Positions 58,397-64,000 of a DNA stretch of 64,000 nt are shown piece after piece. A program made the translations under genes and the position numbers. The stretch's first letter is position 1. Every line of letters starts with the position of its first letter. Source of the stretch: Enterococcus sp. MMGLQ5-1 (GTDB lineage: Bacteria; Bacillota; Bacilli; Lactobacillales; Streptococcaceae); assembly GCF_013155265.1 (NCBI RefSeq), contig NZ_JABJXU010000002.1, positions 124,001 to 188,000 on the forward strand. The letters are read 5' to 3'. The notes under the pieces were generated by a model. The model saw nothing but the letters and a program-made list of their open reading frames with translations. It did not search any database and was not told the DNA's origin.

Positions 58397-59014
58397 TTAA
58401 TAATCAGAAGTAACGATTAATAATTTTTGATAAAGTGGTAACAGCTGATCAATCACATTTAAAAAATCAGTTATCATTTGCTGATCTGAGGTAGCTTCAA
58501 ATTGGGATTTTAAAAAAACCTTACCAATTTCGAGTTCACTTTTTTTGACATTTTGAAAACGTAAAATGGCCTGTTGAAACGCTGGCTCAGTGATTGATTG
58601 AAAACTGGGTACCGTATGATCCTTTGAAAAAACAAACTGCTTCGGCAATTGTGTCAATAGCGCTGGATTTTCCGCTAAGTAATTCGCTGCAAGCATTTTT
58701 GATTTTGGCTGATCAATTATTGACAGATACAGGTAGACATAATTTTGCCAAATACCGAGTTGAAAATGCGGTTCCATTTTATAGCCTCTTTTTTGCGTTG
58801 AAATCGCACACCACGTATTGTCTGGTGCATAGGCTGTTCTTCTTCGATGCTGAGCAATATGTAAAAAGCACGATTGTCCAATTGACGATGCAATTCGTTC
58901 TTTTAAAATTTCGCCAATGCTTTGAAAAATCGGTTGAATTTCTTGGCGAATTGCTATCATTCGCGGCGCTAGCCCCTCAATTTCAAAAACCTTAAAACTA
59001 TCTGTATCAAACAC
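58397..59014 (-). CDS. DUF1054 protein, YktB family
   Basis: The 205-residue protein fits the DUF1054/UPF0637 family (starts MFDTDSFKVFEIEGLAPRMIAIRQEIQPIFQSIGE, then HIAQHRRRTAYAPDNTWCAIS). No function is established. It lies 19 bp before the YtoI gene in the direction of transcription and may share its transcript. A GAGGAGAG ribosome-binding site precedes the ATG. Confidence 0.87.
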   Translation of the reverse strand: MFDTDSFKVFEIEGLAPRMIAIRQEIQPIFQSIGEILKERIASSIGQSCFLHIAQHRRRTAYAPDNTWCAISTQKRGYKMEPHFQLGIWQNYVYLYLSIIDQPKSKMLAANYLAENPALLTQLPKQFVFSKDHTVPSFQSITEPAFQQAILRFQNVKKSELEIGKVFLKSQFEATSDQQMITDFLNVIDQLLPLYQKLLIVTSDY

Positions 59015-59049
59015 TAAGCTCTCCTCCTTGAATAATTTTAAACTATCAA

Positions 59050-59619
59050 TTATAAATTATTAATATGACTTTTTAGCATAAATTGATGACGAGTAATTGC
59101 ATATTCAGCTATAGACTGAATACAACGATTTTTTATCGTGCCCTTAAATTGCCGCTTAAATTTTAAACCGCATTTTTGCATTACACGCTCTGATTGAAGG
59201 TTTTGCTTGATTAATTCACCATATATTTCTTGGACTGGTAGCTCATCAAAAATTATTTTAATTAACTGATTCAAAATGAGTGGCATAATACCTCTGCCCC
59301 AGTAGCTTTCATTAAGAACGTAGCCAAAGGTTGCACAATCTAATTGGCTGCTAAAGCGCAATTCAATCGTCCCAATCATCTTAGCATCCTTTTTAGATTC
59401 AATTGCCCACTTGCCCAATGGTTCCTGCATGAAATAGCTGACAATTATACGTTTTGTTTCATCGATTGTTTGATGGGCATTAAAACTGAGAAATTTTGTA
59501 ATTTTTGGATTACTTGCATATTCAAACATTGCTTCACTATCATGTAATTGAACCGGTCGCAAAAGATAATCGCCAATTTGTAGGAATTGATATTTTGCCA
59601 AAAAAAGTAATTGTTTCAA
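59050..59619 (-). CDS. GNAT-family N-acetyltransferase, RimJ/RimL-like
   Basis: The 189-residue protein has the GNAT fold with YLLRPVQLHDSEAMFEYASNPKITKFLSF at the start and the acetyl-CoA loop region YVLNESYWGRGIMPLILNQL. The substrate, an amino group of a protein or small molecule, cannot be told. GGAGGTG precedes the start. It is divergent from murT, with 104 bp between them. A weak + strand TAGAAT box at 59687-59692 may serve murT. Confidence 0.85.
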   Translation of the reverse strand: MKQLLFLAKYQFLQIGDYLLRPVQLHDSEAMFEYASNPKITKFLSFNAHQTIDETKRIIVSYFMQEPLGKWAIESKKDAKMIGTIELRFSSQLDCATFGYVLNESYWGRGIMPLILNQLIKIIFDELPVQEIYGELIKQNLQSERVMQKCGLKFKRQFKGTIKNRCIQSIAEYAITRHQFMLKSHINNL

Positions 59620-59723
59620 GCTAACACCTCCATTTAGCTATTTTACCATAAAATATACAAATCTTTTTTCGCCAAAATGAATGTGGTAGAATAGAATTAT
59701 TGAGTGAAAGAACGGAGTAAATT

Positions 59724-61070
59724 ATGTCTTTAAAATCAAGTACTGCTAAATTTGTTGGCCAGTCGGCCGGCAAAATTCTAAAAACCTTTTTCAAACGCGG
59801 CAGCTCATATCCTGGTAGCCTAGCCTTAAAAATCGATCCTGCCATTTTAGAAATATTAGCAAAGGATTATGAAATCATAGTTGTGACTGGCACAAACGGT
59901 AAAACATTAACTACCGCCTTGATTGTTCAAATTTTAAAAAGAGCCTATGGTAACGTTTTAACCAATCCTACTGGTGCTAATATGATTCAAGGCATCACTT
60001 CGACCTTTTTGACTGCTAAAAAGCATAAAAATCAAAAAAACTTTGCCGTCCTCGAGATTGATGAAGCTAGTCTGCCCAAGGTTACCGAATATTTGACCCC
60101 TAATTTATTTGTGTTCACCAATATTTTTCGCGATCAAATGGATCGCTATGGTGAGATTTATACAACCTATGATTTGATTGTTAAAGGTGCCGCTAAAGCA
60201 CCGAATGCCACGATTTTAATGAATGGCGATTCTCCTATTTTTGCATCAAAGGAAATCGTCAATCCAATTCGATATTACGGCTTTAATCACCTAGCCAATC
60301 ATGAGCAAATGGCACATTATAATACCGAGGGTGTCCTCTGTCCAAACTGTCAGCATATTTTACAATATCAAATGATTACATACGCCAATCTAGGCAAATA
60401 CTATTGTCCAAATTGTGATTTTAAACGACCTGAATTGTCCTATCAGCTGACCGAATTAAACAAAATGACTAATGAAAGCTCAGATTTTACAATTGATCGC
60501 ATCCCAATCCATTTAGAGGTTGGTGGCTTATATAACATATATAACGCCCTTGCAGCCACAGCGGTTGCTGAGTACTATCAAATCAAACCAGAAATCATCC
60601 AAGCCGGACTTAGCTATGATGAAAAAGTTTTTGGACGTCAGGAAAAATTTGAGATTGGCAATAAGCAGTGTACTTTGATTTTAGTTAAAAATCCAGTTGG
60701 CACTAATCAAGTATTAGATATGATTGCTAAGGCGCCTTATCCTTTTACCCTGGTTACCCTATTAAATGCTAATTATGCTGATGGTATTGATACGAGCTGG
60801 ATTTGGGACGCCAACTTTGAGTCAGTTAAAGCAATGGCCGTACCTTTAGTGATTGCCGGTGGACAACGACACCAAGAAATCGCCCGACGCTATCGAGTTG
60901 CAGGTATTTCCAGTGCACAAATCAGCGAAATCGGAACTGATTTTGAAACACTTATCAATCAAATTAAAGCCGCACCAAGTGAGCATGTCTACATTTTAGC
61001 AACTTACACCGCGATGTTAGGTTTGCGTAGCGATTTGGCCGAAAATGGATTTATTAAAGGAGGAATGTAG
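59724..61070 (+). CDS. murT: Lipid II isoglutaminyl synthase, MurT subunit
   Basis: MurT with GatD amidates the D-Glu of lipid II to D-isoglutamine, a step needed for peptidoglycan cross-linking. The 448-residue Mur-ligase-like protein has the ATP site [13 protein letters not shown] (G55-T61 region) and a four-Cys zinc ribbon (CPNC about residues 210 and 230), the insertion that marks MurT. The C-terminal DUF1727 domain binds GatD. An RBS (CGGAG) precedes the ATG. It is one of three genes right of dif that point away from it. Confidence 0.95.
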   Translation: MSLKSSTAKFVGQSAGKILKTFFKRGSSYPGSLALKIDPAILEILAKDYEIIVVTGTNGKTLTTALIVQILKRAYGNVLTNPTGANMIQGITSTFLTAKKHKNQKNFAVLEIDEASLPKVTEYLTPNLFVFTNIFRDQMDRYGEIYTTYDLIVKGAAKAPNATILMNGDSPIFASKEIVNPIRYYGFNHLANHEQMAHYNTEGVLCPNCQHILQYQMITYANLGKYYCPNCDFKRPELSYQLTELNKMTNESSDFTIDRIPIHLEVGGLYNIYNALAATAVAEYYQIKPEIIQAGLSYDEKVFGRQEKFEIGNKQCTLILVKNPVGTNQVLDMIAKAPYPFTLVTLLNANYADGIDTSWIWDANFESVKAMAVPLVIAGGQRHQEIARRYRVAGISSAQISEIGTDFETLINQIKAAPSEHVYILATYTAMLGLRSDLAENGFIKGGM

Positions 61071-61071
61071 G

Positions 61072-61857
61072 ATGGTCTTTCAAAGCTTAGCAAGCGATGC
61101 GAATCAAAATTTTCAGTATCAATTAAATGTCTGCCATCTTTACGGCAACCTATTAAATACTTATGGCGATAACGGTAATATTTTAATGTTAAAATATGTG
61201 GGTGAAAAAATGAATGCTCGCATGAATTTTGAAATTGTTTCGCTGGGAGACCATTTTAAATCTGACTACTATGATTTAGCTTTTTTCGGTGGTGGTCAGG
61301 ATTATGAGCAATTTATTGTATCCGAGGATATTCAAAATATTAAGAAGGAAATTACAGCCTATATTAATGATGATAAACCGCTTCTAGCAGTTTGTGGGGG
61401 GTATCAGCTACTTGGAGAATATTATATCGAGGCAAGCGGTCGAAGAATTGAAGGCATCCATGCAATGCCACACTATACTTTAAATCAAGATCACAATCGT
61501 TTTATTGGCGATATTGAAATTTATAATGAAGAGTTTGATGAAACCTACTATGGATTTGAAAATCATCAGGGGCGAACCTTTCTTGGTGATGGCGAAAAAC
61601 CACTAGGCATCATCAAGTATGGTCAAGGCAATAATAACGAGGACGGTACAGAGGGCGTTCATTATAAAAATGTCTTTGGCACTTACTTTCATGGGCCGAT
61701 TTTGTCTAGGAATGCAAAGCTAGCCTATCGACTAATTAAAATTGCTTTAATTAAAAAATATGGCTCGGCTATACAGCTGCCAACTTTTGAAGCTATTCTG
61801 GCAGAAGAAGTTTCGCGGGCTGTTGATGATAAAAAACGCAAGGTTGAACTAAAATAA
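61072..61857 (+). CDS. gatD: Lipid II isoglutaminyl synthase, GatD glutaminase subunit
   Basis: GatD supplies ammonia from glutamine to MurT. The 261-residue class I amidotransferase-like protein has nucleophile C108 in [12 protein letters not shown] and the His in [10 protein letters not shown] (near 200). I start at ATG 61072, 8 nt after AAAGGAGG; an upstream in-frame ATG at 61045 lies in murT. The genes are 1 nt apart. A hairpin with T-run at 61914 ends the unit. Confidence 0.95.
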   Translation: MVFQSLASDANQNFQYQLNVCHLYGNLLNTYGDNGNILMLKYVGEKMNARMNFEIVSLGDHFKSDYYDLAFFGGGQDYEQFIVSEDIQNIKKEITAYINDDKPLLAVCGGYQLLGEYYIEASGRRIEGIHAMPHYTLNQDHNRFIGDIEIYNEEFDETYYGFENHQGRTFLGDGEKPLGIIKYGQGNNNEDGTEGVHYKNVFGTYFHGPILSRNAKLAYRLIKIALIKKYGSAIQLPTFEAILAEEVSRAVDDKKRKVELK

Positions 61858-61885
61858 TAAAGGTTCAATGTCAAATCAGACTAAT

Positions 61886-61942
61886 TTTACTAAAAATGAT
61901 CAATATGGATATCAAGCAGCCGTCGTCAGATGACTGCTTTTG
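61886..61942 (+). repeat. Dispersed terminator-bearing repeat, copy 2 (gatD terminator)
   Basis: This copy of the 4390-4446 repeat ends in a hairpin of AAGCAGCCGTC and GATGACTGCTT with one mismatch and a GTCA loop, followed by TTTT. It terminates the murT-gatD unit. The rest of the 258-bp gap to the EAL gene holds only the - strand terminator at 62073. Confidence 0.6.
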
Positions 61943-62072
61943 AGGCTGCTCATACTACATGGAATGCTGCAGTTTTAAAAATAATTCAAAATATAATCCC
62001 ATGCCTATTACCTCATATTTCCCAGAAACAAACCCAAATTCACGCAGTTTTTTTATCATTTTAAGATAAATA

Positions 62073-62105
62073 AAAATTGGACCGAAATATTTATCAGTCC
62101 AATTT
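62073..62105 (-). terminator. Terminator of the GGDEF-EAL unit
   Basis: AAATTGGAC and GTCCAATTT arms with a 14-nt loop are followed on the - strand by TTTATTTAT. It lies 11 bp beyond the EAL stop. Confidence 0.75.
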
Positions 62106-62115
62106 ATTATAGAGC

Positions 62116-62844
62116 CTATTCATTTAAAGTCTTAATATAGTCATCCCAATAAAATCCTTGCTGTAGTTGAATACCTTGAGCTGCAAAAAATTCAGCTTGT
62201 GCTTTCGTCTCAATACCTTCAATGATTAAGGGAAGCTGATTGGTCTCAGAAAAGCGCTGCCACTCTCGCAACGACTCTTCGTAGCAAGTATAGGATTGAC
62301 CAGTGTGATAGGGTAATAAAGTAAATTTAATTAAATCAGCATAGCCCTTTAATGCTTGAGCAAGGTTCATTTTATTTTCCCCAGTTCCAATATCGTCAAG
62401 CGCAATTTGAAACCCGAGGTTTTGCATCTTATTAAGATAGGTCTCAATTAAGGCAAGCTGTTCAATATTCCGAACGCCATCGGTCATTTGACCTTCAGTT
62501 AGCTCGATTGTTACCGATTTAGCAAAAGGTAGCCATTTTTGTAATTTGGCCTCGGTTATTGATAATTTAATCTGCTTAGGATCGATATTGACATGTAGTC
62601 TTATTTTCTGATTATTTTCAAAAAAATTGACAACCATTTCATAAAACTTATCAAATAATTGTTGGGTTTCCCTTTCAGATTCTGTGCTAGCATTAAAAAA
62701 ATTTGCTGGAAAGCTTTTTGTAGCGTTTGAGCGTAACAAGGCCTCCTTGGCATAAATAGATTGATATTCACCCTTTTGTCCCACTTTGACAATTGGTTGA
62801 AATTCAAAATAAAGCTGTTCGCTAACACAATTCATTTCAATCAT
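62116..62844 (-). CDS. EAL-domain cyclic di-GMP phosphodiesterase
   Basis: The 242-residue protein is a stand-alone EAL domain. It has EALLR (34-38), NIDPKQI, ELTEGQM, DDIGTGENKM, the IKFTL lysine, IEGIE and QGFYW. These supply the metal and catalytic residues expected of an active enzyme that cleaves cyclic di-GMP to pGpG. I start at ATG 62844, 8 nt after GAGGAG, and not at 62880, which lies in the GGDEF gene. It probably shares a transcript with the GGDEF gene. Confidence 0.9.
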   Translation of the reverse strand: MIEMNCVSEQLYFEFQPIVKVGQKGEYQSIYAKEALLRSNATKSFPANFFNASTESERETQQLFDKFYEMVVNFFENNQKIRLHVNIDPKQIKLSITEAKLQKWLPFAKSVTIELTEGQMTDGVRNIEQLALIETYLNKMQNLGFQIALDDIGTGENKMNLAQALKGYADLIKFTLLPYHTGQSYTCYEESLREWQRFSETNQLPLIIEGIETKAQAEFFAAQGIQLQQGFYWDDYIKTLNE

Positions 62845-62872
62845 AGCTATTCTCCTCTCGTCATTATATTTT

Positions 62873-63922
62873 TCAATCAAATATAATGCGATTCCTGCCA
62901 GCTGCTTTGGCCTTATATAAATTTAGGTCCGCTCTATGAATCGCTGAACGTGCCTCTTCAATGTTAATTAAATTAGAGATACCAATAGAAATCGTAATCG
63001 CAACTGGCTGACCATTTTTATCAATTAAATCATAATCAATTGCTGCCACGCTTGTTAAAACTGATGCCATCAATTCATTGGCCTGTTCATCATTATAGTT
63101 TTCAATAATCATAGTAAATTCTTCCCCACCAGTCCGATAAAATCTCACTTTATCCGAACGATAGGACATGAAAATTTTAGCAATTGCTTTCAATACCTCG
63201 TCACCAGTCAGATGACCGAATTGATCATTGATTGATTTAAAAAAATCAATATCAATCATTGATAGGTGGTAGGTCGATTCGTTTTTTAATCTAGAAAGAT
63301 CTAAATAAAACCTTCGGTTATTTTTTAAGCCTGTCAAATAGTCAAATTCAGATTTTTCCTTGATGCTCCGAATCTGGTGAATAATCCATAAAAATGCAAT
63401 AATCATGGCACTGCTTGAAATGATTAAAACAAGGTAAATCTGATGATCCTTAAAAAAATTGCCATAAACAACTAAATTAATAAAGGCGCCGACAAATAAC
63501 GTATAAAGAGAAAGTATAATGAGCTGACCAAAATCATTAATTCTTTTTTCTAAGAATCGATAAACAAAAAATAGCGTGGCAATCAAAATCATACCATAAA
63601 TAAATGAGTTAATTGCTGCTTGATTGACACTCCACAGGAAACGAAAAATGCTAATAATGAAAATACTAGGCAGAGTAACCCGAGGTCCAATGTATTTTAT
63701 CGAAAAAACATAAAGTAAAAATCGATAATCATAGTGTGCACCGTCAACAACAACAGAGAATTGTAATAATAATAAACCAACAACTATAACAATCACAATA
63801 TAATTTAACCTTCTTTTAGGTGAATGATCAATTGAGCTGACTGCTGCTTCGTCTCTGGTTAGAAAAAAGAATATTAGAACAATTAATAAAACTGCCATAT
63901 CAGCCAAAATACTTACAATCAT
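62873..63922 (-). CDS. Membrane diguanylate cyclase (5TM-GGDEF)
   Basis: The 349-residue protein has about six membrane segments in its first 185 residues (5TM/LytS-type sensor region) and a C-terminal GGDEF domain (about 190-349). The active-site loop is GGEEF (265-269), with the metal site MIDIDFFK near 222-229. The RxxD inhibitory site expected nine residues before the loop is absent (SDKV), so product inhibition by that site is not expected. It would make cyclic di-GMP in response to a membrane signal. Confidence 0.9.
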   Translation of the reverse strand: MIVSILADMAVLLIVLIFFFLTRDEAAVSSIDHSPKRRLNYIVIVIVVGLLLLQFSVVVDGAHYDYRFLLYVFSIKYIGPRVTLPSIFIISIFRFLWSVNQAAINSFIYGMILIATLFFVYRFLEKRINDFGQLIILSLYTLFVGAFINLVVYGNFFKDHQIYLVLIISSSAMIIAFLWIIHQIRSIKEKSEFDYLTGLKNNRRFYLDLSRLKNESTYHLSMIDIDFFKSINDQFGHLTGDEVLKAIAKIFMSYRSDKVRFYRTGGEEFTMIIENYNDEQANELMASVLTSVAAIDYDLIDKNGQPVAITISIGISNLINIEEARSAIHRADLNLYKAKAAGRNRIIFD

Positions 63923-64000
63923 TTTGCCTCCATAACTTTTAAAAATTTAAGGATTATGATTGACGAAGGATTACCTTTTTAAAGCTTCGCCAATTTTGTA

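Noticed and set aside
59621-59845. 74-codon frame opposite the start of murT
   Set aside because: It lies antisense to the conserved N-terminus of MurT and covers the divergent promoter region.

Overview
This is a low-GC Gram-positive chromosome segment with no rRNA or tRNA gene, no insertion sequence and no CRISPR array that I can see. The gene set (OpuC osmolyte transporter, PyrR-controlled pyr genes, PepC, MurT/GatD, RqcH, YtoI and YktB homologues) points to Bacilli, order Lactobacillales. A XerS recombinase gene directly beside a dif_SL-type site narrows this to Streptococcaceae or a close relative. An OpuC operon and a GGDEF/EAL pair are not what I would expect of a typical Streptococcus or Lactococcus, so I do not name a genus.

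The window straddles the replication terminus. The dif-like site lies at 38310-38340. Left of it almost every gene is on the + strand (exceptions rpsT and rqcH). Right of it almost every gene is on the - strand (exceptions xerS, murT, gatD). Genes on both sides therefore point towards dif, as expected for co-orientation with replication.

Left arm: opuCA-CB-CC-CD (29-3432); pflA (3542-4324); a 1.1 kb gene-free block full of inverted and dispersed repeats (4325-5435); the phosphate block pstS-pstC-pstA-pstB-phoU-response regulator, then the sensor kinase on its own promoter (5466-12293); rpsT on the other strand; a PiT phosphate transporter with its DUF47 partner (13169-14856); an unknown gene, lspA and rluD (14942-16754); the pyrimidine block pyrR-pyrP-pyrB-carA-carB-pyrK-pyrD-pyrE-(ferredoxin-NADP reductase-like)-pyrC behind one PyrR attenuator, followed by a LysR regulator (16980-30148); rqcH; a TrpXYZ-type ABC transporter preceded by a thioredoxin-like gene (32145-35368); a Ca2+-type P-ATPase; then dif and xerS.

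Right arm: the translation/transcription operon rimP-nusA-ylxR-ylxQ-infB-rbfA, read towards dif behind a clear promoter and a possible leader attenuator; a DrrAB-like ABC exporter; an NmrA-like protein whose promoter has the 19-bp spacer and dyad of MerR-controlled promoters, with a MerR gene beside it; a five-gene cluster with a PgaC-like membrane glycosyltransferase, PgaD-like and unknown membrane proteins and an unusual flavin reductase (48331-52496); pepC, phnA, an NrnA-type phosphoesterase, a methyltransferase, a YtoI homologue, a YktB homologue and a GNAT acetyltransferase; murT-gatD; and an EAL plus GGDEF pair that would break down and make cyclic di-GMP, possibly acting on the glycosyltransferase cluster.

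Most worth a second look: the dif site whose right end doubles as the -35 box of xerS; three copies of one 24-bp palindrome at 33.6, 35.4 and 39.5 kb around dif; a modular intergenic repeat at 4.4-5.1 kb with a copy at 53.5 kb; the glycosyltransferase cluster with a reductase that lacks the family's redox cysteine; and the regulatory signals upstream of rimP and the NmrA gene.
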